The notes below the pieces were generated by a model. The model did not search any database. It had not been told where the DNA came from and saw nothing but the letters and a program-made list of their open reading frames with translations. A stretch of 64,000 nt of DNA, taken from contig NC_134080.1 in NCBI RefSeq assembly GCF_000715075.1, forward strand, positions 73,005,291 to 73,069,290, written 5' to 3'. The translations under genes and the position numbers were made by a program. Shown piece by piece: positions 35,558 through 46,174 of this stretch (positions are counted from its first letter, which is position 1; every line of letters starts with the position of its first letter). This stretch comes from Nicotiana tabacum. Taxonomy: Eukaryota; Streptophyta; Magnoliopsida; Solanales; Solanaceae.

Positions 35558-36237
35558 GGTTTCCTATTCGCGGTGTAAGTGTTGATGCAATCGTGGCTTC
35601 CAGGGTTTCTTTGGTAAGAGCTCAAGATATAATTTTGAGCTCTTCATCGAAGAGGAAGGCTGATTTGACCCAGGGTTCCGAGGAGGAAGAGGAACGGGAT
35701 GGAAGCTCTTTGGTTAGAAGGCCGCAAGATAGAAGACGCGTCTTTTTAGATGACGAAGCTGCTCCTCCTCGTTTTGTTCCCATAACTGAGCCTGTTGAAG
35801 CCACCTTAGTGAGTTCTGACGATGATACTCCTATGGCAGCTCGTGACTCTGATGAACAACTCTTTTCACGTGGGTTTGATAGTGAAAGTTTTGATTTGGT
35901 GTTTGATGAAGTACATCTTTCCTCTTTACCCGTGTCTGTCCCTGTGGAACGTTCTTTGCTAGTTTTTACTACTACTGTTTCTGCTCTGCCCCAAGCTATT
36001 ATGACTTTCTCTACAGTCCCCACTACTATTATTTCTCACACTGAGATTGGTTCTTCAAGTGGAAGTAGAGCGATAAAGCAGATTACTATTGAGGTCCTTG
36101 CCGATAGTAATCTTTTGAAAAAGTTAGGTCGGGCTGACGTATGGTTGAAACCCTTGATTGGTCCGGTTGAAAAGTCCAAGCTAGAAAGTCATAGTTCTTT
36201 GACTTGGATGAATGACATAGTATAATCGTCTTTGAAG

Positions 36238-36311
36238 GTATTGATTTCTTTTTTTACGCTTTATTCCATTCTTCTTTTATTAAGACTCTTACCCCCCCCC
36301 CCCTTTTTTAG
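36238..36311 (+). other. Intron in the element F antisense gene
   Basis: Donor AAG|GTATTG and acceptor TTTTTTAG|ATC. The 74-bp intron is T-rich with a C12-type run before the acceptor. Removal joins ..SSLK to INLIGTEM. Confidence 0.7.
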
Positions 36312-37094
36312 ATCAACCTCATTGGTACAGAGATGATAAAAAGGGTTTCCTATACGGAGCAGTTGATGCATAATTACCAAATTGAGGCAGACAATTGGAA
36401 AGAACAATATGAAAGTCTTCAGCTTGAAATTGAAATTTTAGAAGAAAGCAAGTGTACCTTAGAGCAATAGTTGAAGGTCTTGATTTCAGAGTTAGCAGTT
36501 GAAAAAGCTTCTTCTAATCAGGCAGGCAAGGATAAAAATCTCCTTGAGTCATCATTTTCCGAACAACTCCCCAAAGCCAGCGAAGAGATTAGAAGGTTGA
36601 AGTTCTCTTTGGACGAGAAAGAAGTTTATGCAGGTGAACTTGTTCAGACTCTCACCCAGACCCAAGAAGATCTCTGTGTGTCTTTTGATAAGGTCAGATT
36701 TTTGGAGAGTTCACTCGCCCCTTTGCAATCTTCTTATGATGTGGCCTTGGCGTAGAGGGAGGAGCTCAAGGGTGAAATTGATCAATGGGAAAAAGATTAC
36801 GAGGTTCTTGAGGACAAAGATGTTGTTGAAGTGAGTTGGGCTATTTTGAACACACGCTATGATACCCTTGTGGAGGCTAGCCAAGAGGATTTTAACTTGG
36901 ATGCTGAGTTAGCTAAAATAAAAGAAACCATTGAGAAAACTCAGCAAGTCCAAATTTTTCCTTCTCCCATGGCAGATACTCTCGAGTACGTTGAAGCTAA
37001 TCCAAGTGTGGTGGATGTCCCAGCTCCTTCAGACCAAATCGAGCCTTCTGTTGCTGATGATGCCGTTTTAGACTCTTCTTCTATTCCACAGTGA

Positions 37095-38215
37095 AAGTTT
37101 ATGAAGTTTGACTCCCTTTTTTTTCTTTTTGGTGGAATTGGTGGTATTACCCCTGTTCCCATTTGGGGGTTATGTTTTTGGTGATGGCAAGTCCCCAGGT
37201 CTTTTCGGGGCATTTTGTAAAAATGACAATCAGTTTATGACTAAGTTCATACTTAGTTTAAACTTAATATTATAAAGTTTTTGTTTCAACTTAATTCTCT
37301 TGAGTTTATGTTTTAATCTTTTTGCCTTGTTTTTTTTATATGATTCTAAGGTCTTTCTTTTTAATTCGTGGGTTTCTGTCTTACCCTTTTTTGCATTTGT
37401 TTTTTTTTTTAAAATGCTTTGGTAACTTCATGGATCTTTGAATCAAATATGAATTAATAAAAGAGGGCCCTTTTATATACGACACTTAATGAAGAAGACG
37501 TCTCAACTTCATAATAGTGTAAACATACAAAAAAAGAAATAGGAACACACATGTTTCTTGAAATAATTTTGATAAAGTTTTCATTTGAACTTTGTCAAGT
37601 TTAAATAACATCTTACATGTATTTAAATATCTTCTATTACTTTTCCGTAACTGTTTTCTTTACAGCAGATTTGCAAAAAAGAAAGAAAATCCAAGGGTTT
37701 CTTTATGACCCACAGCTAAATACTGCATTTAACCTAAACGTTCAGGTTTTTTTATCAGGCTTGTGTTATTGGCTCGTGACTTTGCTCTGAACTTGATATT
37801 TGATGAGTAGACTTTTAGGCCTGACTTGAACTTTAATTGTTTTCAGTCTTCTTTGCCTTCTTTATACATATATCATATGTATATTATACAGTCCCCCAAG
37901 TGTTTGAGCTTTGAAGTATGAAAACTCGAGCACTTGATTATTCCTTCCATGCGGTCCTTTTCCTGAAAAGGAAAAACATATGGAACTCGGAAGTACAATT
38001 TTAGATGAAGACTGCTTAACCCATTTAAATTTCCATAAGAATAGTTGTAACCCTAGACCGGGTATTATGTTCTTTCCGCGTGTCTTTCAGGTCGTAATTC
38101 ATCATTTAGTGCGGGCTAGCTTTTTGCCTATCATCTAAAATCGTTAGTAAAATTTTAATAATTCAAAAAATAAAAATCATTAGTGGAGATACCTGGCTGT
38201 GGGTATTTCTTTTCC
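37095..38215. other. Non-coding 3' region of element F with a second polypurine-like site
   Basis: There is no open frame of interest. On the minus strand cttgggggac (37891-37900) closely resembles the terminal polypurine tract at 34067-34078. It lies between the end of integrase (38216) and the antisense gene. Confidence 0.5.
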
Positions 38216-39427
38216 TTAGAAATAGTATCTCTTCAGATGAACAGCATTCCAATTTGAAGGAAGAATCTTGCCATCCAACGTTTCGAGCTCGTATGCTCCT
38301 TTTCCTGCGATACCATGAACCTTATAAGGCCCTTCCCAAGTTGGACTTAACTTACCTGCATTGGCTGCCCTTGCGGATTGGAAAACTTTCTTGAGTACGT
38401 AGTCCCTAATCTTAAAGTATCTGAGACGAGCTTTATGATTGTAATACCGCTCAATGACTTGTTTTTGTGCTGCCATCCTTATTAGTGCATTTTCCCTTCT
38501 TTCTTCAAGTAAATCCAAGGCTACCCGCATCTCTTCTTCGTTCGATTCTTCAGTAGCTTGAGTATATCTTGTACTTAGTTCCCCTATCTCGACTGGAATT
38601 AAGGCTTCAGCTCCGTACACAAGTGAAAAATGATGTTTCTCCCATACTTGTTTTTGTTATTGTTCGGTAAGCCCATAAGACTCCAGGTAGTACCTCAGGC
38701 CAATTGCCTTTAGATTCTTCCAGTCTTTTCTTCAAGTTATTGATAATGACTTTATTTGTTGATTCAGCCTGTCCATTACCTACCGGATGGTAAGGAGTTG
38801 AAGTAATCCTTTTAATTTGCCAACTTTGGAAAAATTCTGTGATTTGTGCACCTATAAATTGCGGGCCGCTATCACATACGATTTCCTTTGGTACCCTGAA
38901 TCGGCTATGATGTTCCGCCATATGAAGTCTTTGACCTTTTTTTCTCGTACCTATTTGAAAGCTCCCGCTTCTACCCACTTAGTAAAATAGTCAGTGAGCA
39001 CTAATAAAAATCTTATCTTGCATTTGGCTTGTGGAAATGGACCTATGATATCCATCCCTACTTTATAAAAGGCCATGGAGCAACGACCGGATGTAATAAT
39101 TCAGCTGGTCGATGCATGTTGTTACCATATCTTTGACACTTATCGCATTTTGCCACAAAATTTTCTGTGTCTTTTTCCATTTTTTGGCCAATAATAGCTG
39201 GTATTAATCATGGTTTTTACCAAAGATCTTCCTCCAGTATGATTTCCACAATATCTCTCTTGTATTTCTCTCATCACATACTCTGTTTGAGAAGGCCCGA
39301 GGCAACTTCCTAGAGGACCACCAAACATTTTTCGATAAAGATTGTCTTGCTTTAAACAGTAGCGAGCAACTTTTTTACGAAGTGCTTGCGCCTTTTTCTT
39401 ATCCTCAGGTAAAATTTCATGCTGCAA
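38216..39427 (-). pseudogene. Integrase pseudogene, element F
   Basis: Read on the minus strand from 39427. The amino part with the zinc-binding segment (RYCGNHTGGRSL) ends in a frameshift near 39140. GMDII with the first catalytic Asp is at about 39048-39062. Then VCDSGPQFIG, containing the second Asp, lies at about 38850-38880, and GNGQAESTNK with the catalytic Glu at about 38765-38790. A second frameshift near 38610 leads to the carboxyl domain, which ends WNAVHLKRYYF at 38216. This part is close to the integrase of the Tat element at 55950-56905. Confidence 0.88.
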
Positions 39428-39454
39428 AAAATTGACAATCTCGTTTCTCTAATC

Positions 39455-40006
39455 CTAAGTTAGATTATTGTAATTTACCTCGTTTTTGTCTTGATCGAGT
39501 ACTGAATGAAACAAATGAATCACGGAAGCATTCTCTTCATTTGTCACCTCTGCGGCAGATGCGAGATTAGCTAGGGCGTCTGCCTCAACATTTTCTTCCC
39601 TTGGTATTTGCATGACTTTCCAAGTTTGAAATTGCCTGACCAAATCCCGTGCCTTTTCCAGGTATTCCTGCATCCTCGCCTCTCTGTCTGTATAAGTCCC
39701 CTGCATCTGGTTAACAACAAGTTGTGAGTCGCTTTTGATTACTACCTGCTCTATTATGAGCTCTCGTGCCAATTCTAAACCTGCAATCACAGCTTCATAT
39801 TCTGCCTCATTATTAGTGATTGAATGGCATTTTATTGCTTGCCTTATGGTTTCACTCGTAGGAGGTACAAAGACAATGCCCAGAACTGCTCCTTTTAGAT
39901 TTGACGAACCGTTAGTAAATAGGGTCCATGTACCCGGATTAGATCTGTTAAATACCTGCAGTTCTTTTTCTTCTTCTAACTGTATCCCTTGGCTAAAATC
40001 TGCCAC
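39455..40006 (-). pseudogene. Second (archaeal-type) RNase H, element F
   Basis: The 183-codon open frame has the four RNase H catalytic positions: LFTNGSSN with Asn where Asp is expected, NNEAEYEAVIAGL, IKSDSQLVV, and VEADALANLA. This additional RNase H, located after the connection domain, is the hallmark of Tat elements. The first catalytic Asp has changed to Asn, so activity is doubtful. Confidence 0.85.
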
Positions 40007-41503
40007 AAAATTTGCTAGAACTTGTGATTTTATTACAGTTCTAGGTTGATATGTAATGTCATATTCACTTAATTCTATAGCCCACTTGGCTAATCTACCA
40101 GATAATTCTTATTTATACAATATATTACGTAAGGGGTAGGCGGTTACCACAGTAATAGGATGACATTGGAAATAAGGTCTTAATTTCCTAGATGCCATAA
40201 ACAAGGCTAACACAAGCTTTCTAAATGAGGATATCGAGTTTCAGCATCTAGCAAAGATTTGCTAACATAATAGATTGGTGATTGTTTACCTTGATCTTCT
40301 CAAACTAATAAGACACTTACCGCCACTTTTGAAACTGCAAGGTGGACAAGCAATTTCTCCCCATCTTTTGGTTTGGATAGCAATGGAGGATTTGATAGGT
40401 ACGCCTTTAAATTCTTAAGCGCTTGTTGACATTCTTCAGACCATTCAAATTGGTTCTGCTTTTTTAAAGCTGAAAAGAATTTGAAGCATTTTTCTGATGA
40501 TTTGAAAATAAACCTGCCCAAGGTTTCTATTCTTCCTATCAGCCTTTGAACTTTTTTTTTGCTCGTGAGTATGTCCGGAATTTCTTCGATAGCTTTAATC
40601 TGCGCAGGATTTACTTCAATGACATGTTTAGAAGCAATAAATCCCAAGAACTTACCTGATGAGACGCCAAATAGAATTTCTCAGGATTTAACTTCATGTT
40701 GAATTTGCGAAGAATATGAAATGTATTAGTAAAGTATTGAATATGGTCTCCTGTTTGTTGTGATTTGACCAACATATCATTTATATACACCTCCATGGTT
40801 TTTCCTAGGTGTTCTTGAAACATTTTGGTCACTAGCCTTTGGTATGTGGTCCCAACATTCTTCAATTCAAACGGCATAACTTTGTAACAGTACGTCCCTT
40901 TGTCTGTGATGAAAAAAGTTTTTTCTTCATCTAGAGGATCCATTTTAATTTTATTATACCCTGAACAGGCATCTAAAAAACTTAACAATTTGTGTCCTGC
41001 AATAGCATCAATTAATTGATCTATATGCAGTAATGGAAAAGAATCTTTAGGGCAGCTTTATTCAGATCAGTATAATCTACACAAACTCGCCACTTACTAT
41101 TCTTTTTAGGTACTACTACAGTATAAGCTAACTAATCTGGATACTTTACCTCGCGGATAGACCCAATTTTTAAAAGTTTCTGCAGCTCATCTTGAATCAC
41201 TTGGTTTTTGAAGGAGCCTTGCTTCCTTTTCTTTTGCTTGACAGGTGGGTACGATGGGTCTTCATTTAATTTGTGAGTCATCACCTTCAGTGGTATACCT
41301 GTCATGTCTTAATGGGACCAAGAAAAACAATCTGTGTTAGCTTTTAAAAATTCGATCAACTTGCGTTTCATTTTCGAGCTGAGGTTGGTTCCAATGTAGG
41401 CTTTTCTGTCTGGACAATGTGCAAACAGCTCTACAGCTTCCAGTTCCTCAATCGTTGTCTTGATATTTTCATTTTCTTTTGGTTCCTGAATAGTATCGGG
41501 CAT
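40007..41503 (-). pseudogene. RT and first RNase H pseudogene, element F
   Basis: On the minus strand, a pre-RT segment at 41503-41309 (EAVELFAHCPDRKAYIG) leads to the fingers at about 41100-41010 and the palm with FLDACSGYNKI near 40980-40940. The catalytic box reads Y-I-N-D at 40776-40787, so the first Asp of the expected YxDD is Asn. Thumb (MKLNPEKFYLAS) and connection with RNase H start follow (40647-40300). The first RNase H below 40300 is broken by frameshifts. Confidence 0.87.
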
Positions 41504-41575
41504 CGAATCTACATCTGTTTGCCCATTTTCAGTTGAAGTTCGTGTTGATGCGTCCTGAACTGTATTCTGTGATTG

Positions 41576-41773
41576 CTATTTTTCATCACTTTTTGCGTTT
41601 GAGTCTGCTATGGAAGTAATGCTTCGTGAAGCTTGTTGGTCACCACGGATCTTTCGTATCCCCCATTGTGATGGAAACTTGATAACTTGATGTAGAGTAG
41701 ATGGAACAACGTCCATTTCGTGAATCCATGGTCTACCGAGAATCATATTGTAAGCCATATCCATTTCTACCAC
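41576..41773 (-). pseudogene. Protease carboxyl remnant, element F
   Basis: The segment [22 protein letters not shown] is the conserved end of plant Tat proteases. The catalytic DSG half and the gag zinc-knuckle region are missing. Only about 200 bp separate this from the gag stop, so an internal deletion is inferred. Confidence 0.75.
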
Positions 41774-41975
41774 CTGAAATTTTGTATCTTTGACAACTCC
41801 TTCTTTCTGTTTTTACCGGACCTTTTTCAGTTTCAGCACATCTTGAACTTACCCTTTTCTCTTTTCGAGACTGAGTGATGGTATCCTTTTTCTATCCGCA
41901 GCTTCGTGCTGTATCTGTTGTAAACATCATTCCAAGTTATTGTTGGAAATTCTCGTAGACTTTCCTTAAGTCGTC

Positions 41976-42950
41976 TCATGGCTTCTGAACTTTTTTCATT
42001 AGATTACTAGCGAATGCCATAGCTTCCCAGTTATCAGGCACACGTGGCAGCATTATCCTCTCACGCTGGAATCTGTCTACGAATTTCCTAAGTAGCTCTG
42101 TATCTCTTTGTTTTATTTTGAAAATGTCCTCCATTCTTTTTTCAAATTTTTGAGCTCCCGAGTGTGCTTTGATAAATGAATCTGCAAGCTCAGCAAAAGA
42201 ATCTATAGAATTTTTGGGTAAAAGAGAGTACCATGTAAATGCTCCCTTAGTGAGTGTTTCTCCGAATTTTTTGACCAATACTGATTCAATTTCTTGCTTG
42301 GTCAAGTTGTTGCCCTTTACACCGGTTGTGAATGCAGTTACGTGATCTCATGGATCAGTTGTTCCATCATATTTCGGAATATCGGACATCTTGAATTTCT
42401 TCGGAATTGGTAGAGGAGCCGCACTTGGCTTCCAAGGTTGTTATGAGTATTTGTCCATATCTATTCCCTTGATTATAGGCGGCACTCTAGGTATTTGTTC
42501 TATGCGATCGCTCTGCTCCTTGAGCTGTTTCTACAAAGTTAATACTAAATTTTGTAAATCAGAATTAACTGGGTTACGTGGTTCTCCATCACGAGATTCA
42601 CTAGGAGTTCCGCCACTGCCTGAATTAACGAGTCCTGAGCGAGGATTTTCCAGGGTGTTGTTGTTTGGAGTTGGTGTTGGCGATACTACTGGGAATTGGC
42701 TGGTAAAAGCTTGCAGAGCATTGCTGACCTATTGTGCGATTAAATTTTTTAAAGCTTCATCGATGGCTTGATCATTTGCAAGTCTATCATTTTCATGCGA
42801 TTCAGATCTGTCTGGAGACCCCTCTCGTGATTGTCGCTGAGAATGTTGTGGCGAAGGAGGTGGAGTTCTGCCACCCTGTTCGTTCAACTGATGTTGTGGA
42901 TCTCCTTGGAGTGGTAAATTTTGTTAGTTATTGTCGTTGACATTCGACAT
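41976..42950 (-). pseudogene. Gag pseudogene, element F
   Basis: The start is ATG at 42950-42948 (MSNVNDNN). The hydrophilic Gln/Pro/Ser-rich amino part has stops near 42925 and 42728. After a conserved IPKKFKMSDIPKYDGTTDP segment comes the retrotransposon gag capsid core (42305-41976), with FGETLTKGAFTWYSLLP and LRKFVDRFQRERIML. It ends without a zinc knuckle. It would form the particle shell. Confidence 0.82.
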
Positions 42951-43001
42951 GATTATTTTTTATAAAAGAATCGATTTGGAAAGTAGATGATTATCAGATT
43001 T

Positions 43002-43016
43002 CCGGTAATGGAACCA
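43002..43016 (-). promoter_or_regulatory. Candidate primer binding site, element F
   Basis: TGGTTCCATTACCGG on the minus strand begins a few bases after the 5' LTR end. It starts with the usual TGG. I cannot name the tRNA with certainty. Confidence 0.6.
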
Positions 43017-43019
43017 ATT

Positions 43020-43591
43020 TATTTAACTAGAAAATAGAAATTTCGGTCAAAGCTTATTTTTAGAAGAACTCGGGTTACTGATAATCAAATATAAAACAAA
43101 TAAAAGAAAATGATTTTAATGATAGCAGAATAAGTAAAAGAAAGCAAAGTCAATCAGTGTATTCCAATAATATTCTCCTCCTTTACAAATATTATTTCTC
43201 TCCTTTTATAGCTATTTCTAAGTAGTACGTTTCTTTCCTCTCATAACTGAGCCATTATGAGCATTTAATGGCATTAATGTAACGTTATTACTGGTAATCG
43301 TAACTGTTTCGTGAAGATTCTATAACGTTTTCCATCATTGATGCTCATTAATCACGGATAACACGTATCTGTACTTTTTGCTATCTAGGTTCATTCCTCT
43401 AATGTCTCTTTGAATTATCAAGAGGTCTGAATAATCGTTCCTTCTTGTTTTTTTGAATCTTTATCCGCACCTGTTAAGGTTCGTGCCTATTCGACTATTC
43501 TTTGCCAGTTGCCTTTCTGTTATTGATCCACGTGTCTTGACGTGTCAGCACTTATTTAATTCCAAATGTTAACTTAATTTTTCCCAATACA
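43020..43591 (-). repeat. Element F 5' LTR
   Basis: On the minus strand it starts TGTATTGGG and ends TTAAATA (CA mutated to TA). It is colinear with 33503-34063 and flanked outside by CCTAA. Confidence 0.9.
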
Positions 43592-43632
43592 CCTAAGCCT
43601 TTGTGGATAAAGTTAGTTTATACATGTGCTGG

Positions 43633-43846
43633 CAGAAGCGGCTGGACATATTTTGTGGCCTAAAGCCAATTATTAACATGAGGCCTTTTATATAATTTCT
43701 ATTTTAATTCAATATTTTTTTTAAGAAAAAATATTGACTAGAAAAAGTTCTTCGATTAGTAGTAACTATTATTGAAAAATGGGGCCCTCAAAAATTGGGG
43801 GCCTAAAGCGCTTGCCTTAGTGGCTTGTGCATTAGAGCCGTCCCTG
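43633..43846. mobile_element. hAT-type MITE (214 bp)
   Basis: It is bounded by inverted ends CAGAAGCGGCT.. and ..AGCCGTCCCTG. Both flanks carry a perfect 8-bp duplication, TGTGCTGG (43625-43632, 43847-43854). The 8-bp duplication and CAG..CTG ends are hallmarks of hAT transposons. There is no coding capacity, and the interior is AT-rich. Confidence 0.9.
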
Positions 43847-44157
43847 TGTGCTGGTGGAAGAATAGCAGAAACTCGATAGAACAGTCAAGATGTATGCAAA
43901 TTAGATCGGACACCACCATTATTAAAGAAAAAATGAAAAGGAAATACTTCATCCATCCAAGGTCACAGATGATACGGCATGTTTCGTTCTGGTTTCCGCA
44001 ACGAGAGTATTAGCACAAAAATAAAGTAGTTAATCCGCTATCAGTATATCATAATTAGTGAACTTCACCTGTCATAATCCAAGTCTTTCGATCCCTTTAT
44101 TGTGTTGTAATGCTCACACTTCTAAGAATGTTTCTATATATCTCGCATTATTTGGCA

Positions 44158-44167
44158 TTATAAATAT
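44158..44167 (+). promoter_or_regulatory. Candidate TATA box of the gene at 44271
   Basis: ATTATAAATATAC sits about 105 bp upstream of the start codon, consistent with a normal leader length. Confidence 0.5.
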
Positions 44168-44270
44168 ACTCCTATAATTCTTCAATTAATATATCACAGT
44201 TCACACTTTTACGCACAAGCACTATAGTGATTAGAGCCACTTTGCACACGAGCACTGAAACAATACAATA

Positions 44271-44775
44271 ATGGGTGCTAAGCTCACTGTTCTGGAGAAC
44301 AGGTCAAACAATGATATAGAAATTAGAGTATGGGTTCCTCCGGCTAGACCAGACAAATTTCAAAGCATAATCAGAATTAAAGCTGGTTCTTGGAAAGAAG
44401 TAAAGTCTAAAGCTTTCAGCTTTGGACACCTAAGTCCTGAGGGGCTTGTGTCTAGTTTGTTAATGATCTATGTTGATGGAGTTTATACTGGAAATTACTT
44501 GCTTCCACTCCACTTGACAAAATATGCGAAAGTCATCTGCGACATTAATGAAGATGGGCTTTTTGTTGTTCAAGGGATTAAAGCAACATTCGATTTCTGC
44601 AGATTCAAGTTCACTCTTTTTCTATTCTTCTTGCTTAATATATTTGATACAATTTCATGTTACTGGAAAAATGTTTTGGCTTTTTAATTGATTTCTTTAA
44701 ATGAATTTTTTTACAGGGGTTGCGCCTTCTTTCCCTATCTCAGAGGATACAAGAAGGAGATGGTTTAATCTTTAA
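44271..44775 (+). CDS. Small two-exon host gene, family not recognised
   Basis: The first exon encodes a clean, non-repetitive sequence from ATG 44271 (MGAKLTVLENRSNNDIEIRV). It is rich in beta-type hydrophobic/charged alternation, with a GVYTGNYLLPL segment, and no signal peptide or membrane segment. After VVQ the frame enters T-rich sequence that reads like an intron. The acceptor TTTTTACAG ends at 44716. Joining 44574 to 44717 gives a 120-residue protein ending RRRWFNL, but the donor would be GG instead of GT. A GT donor at 44609 would instead give another frame with a stop near 44839. The product may be a small cytosolic or cell-wall-associated protein. I cannot assign a function. Confidence 0.55.
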
Positions 44776-45640
44776 GATGGTAGTCTCCTTGTCTCTAGGT
44801 TCTGATCCAAGTAGAAGCTCAAAGTTGAAGATGGATTACTAGTTCATGTCCCATGATGGCCTAGCTTGTTTATGACATGAGCTGTGGTACCGTACCATGC
44901 ATTTTGGTGTTTCCATATTATATAGTGCTTCAATTTATTCTGTCTAGCTAATGTTTTGTGGGATTATGTTTATATTGTAATGTCATCTCTATTCCAACTT
45001 CATCAAAATGTAATGAAGAATGAAATTTCAGTTCTTCTTTTGTACTATATAGTAGTAAGAGTTATTTACGTTATACACCCCTAATGCATGTTGTCTTTTA
45101 ATTTATTTGCACCATATCTTTTTACTTTTTTATGACTTTATATCCCTTATCTCTTGATCATTTTCTTCTTTGATTTGTAGTATAAGTGTGCTCCTATTGA
45201 AATGCGCGAGTTACTCGTCGTTTTCCAAAAGGGAAAAAAAGAGTAACGCAACTTGTCGTTTCTCCTCCTGGTAAAAATGAGTGTGACTTAAAATAATGTG
45301 TCTTTGGAAGGAGACATTTGAATTCCATCATATTTAGCTTCATTTTTATGAGGATTTCTATTTAGGATTTGTTAATAGCAAGGGCCAAGGAATATTAAAT
45401 AAATAAAGTAATTTTCTTTACATCCGATAACATTAGATCAATATAGACAAACATGAATTAATAACTAATTGAAATTCCAATGTACCCAAGACTTCACAAA
45501 ATCACCCCTGTGATTTGATGAAAAATAAACGGTATAACTTGTGTTTTAGAATGTCGCACACGTTAATCATTAACATAATCCCCTTCAAAATAAAATCGCT
45601 CTAATCGACCACTTAAAAACATACTTTATTGGTAAGGGTG
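44776..45640. other. Downstream intergenic region
   Basis: It includes the probable 3' untranslated region of the preceding gene (AT-rich, polyadenylation-like AATGAA at about 45019). The remainder shows no coding sequence. Confidence 0.5.
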
Positions 45641-45645
45641 TTCAA

Positions 45646-46170
45646 ACCGAACCCAAAACCGCACCAAACCGAAAAACCAAATTAAACCGATTAAAAAACC
45701 CGACTAGGTTTGGTTTGACTTGGTTTGGTATTGAGTAAAAAAATCCAAACCAAACCGACATATAAATATATAAATTTTATTTATATTTTTAAGACTTTAT
45801 AGTGAATTTTCTTTAGAAAATGTAGAAATATTTGGGATCCTCTCATGTATTAACCTTGAAAGCGTAAATTAACGAAAAATTATTGTTAGACGACTAAGAA
45901 AATAACTATCATGTGTTACTAAAAAAATTCTCCCATTAGAATATTTTAATAGATCATATGTTTGTCAATTTTTTCCATATTTACTAAGCATATATTTACT
46001 TATCAAAGTTTTATTTATAATTTTAACAAAATAAAATTGAAATAATATTCATGTAACAAAAAAAATCCGAAAACCCGAAAAACCCGACAAAACCAAACCA
46101 ATCCAAATCGATATAGTTGATTTGGTTTGGTTTTGATAAAAACCGAACCAACCTGGTCAATGTACAACCC
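45646..46170. repeat. Inverted-end AT-rich repeat (MITE-like)
   Basis: The left end reads agggtgttcaaaccgaaccc with repeated aaaccga and aaccaaa words. The right end is roughly its inverse (ggtttggttttg..gtacaaccct). The centre (45780-46060) is AT-rich and non-coding. The paired 'accaaaccgaa' and 'ttggtttggtt' words could fold back. The copia element starts four bases to the right. The target duplication is unclear, so the class is not assigned. Confidence 0.55.
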
Positions 46171-46174
46171 TAAT

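Larger units (their letters stand above)
34432..37094 (+). pseudogene. Spliced antisense gene of element F (aORF)
   Basis: This gene runs opposite to pol, between integrase and the 3' LTR. ATG at 34432 is followed by a Ser/Arg-rich leader with one stop and two frame changes, then a domain at 34672-35230. Its pattern (RWRFDFPIIIP.., F..F.NVCLGQIGPIVWRVV) resembles the 'putative gypsy type transposon' domain. Two introns are clear: 35483-35557 and 36238-36311, both GT..AG and both keeping frame. A third likely ends at 35350 (tttttcag). The last exon is an acidic coiled-coil (36312-36960) ending at TGA 37092. Remaining stops are at 36223, 36469 and 36753, the latter two at likely CAG/CAA positions. 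Antisense ORFs are known in Tat elements. The function is unknown. Confidence 0.75.
33503..43591 (-). mobile_element. Element F: Tat-clade Ty3/gypsy, complete with TSD
   Basis: It is flanked by CCTAA at 33498-33502 and 43592-43596, with LTRs of 561 and 572 bp. Read on the minus strand the order is 5' LTR, PBS, gag, protease remnant, RT, RNase H, a second (archaeal-type) RNase H, integrase, long 3' region, PPT, 3' LTR. The second RNase H between RNase H and integrase is diagnostic for the Tat clade. A spliced gene in the opposite orientation fills the 3' region. Stops, frameshifts and lost catalytic residues make it non-autonomous. Confidence 0.93.

Noticed and set aside
35622..36023. Minus-strand 133-codon frame opposite the antisense gene of element F
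   Set aside because: The plus-strand frame has matching introns and a coiled-coil exon; the minus frame is a Ser-rich shadow.
39735..40049. Plus-strand 104-codon frame over the second RNase H of element F
   Set aside because: It is the antisense shadow of a well-supported minus-strand domain; an equivalent shadow occurs at 55223-55513.
45646..46170. Calling the aaccgaacc repeat a specific DNA transposon superfamily
   Set aside because: The inverted ends are imperfect and no target duplication could be established.
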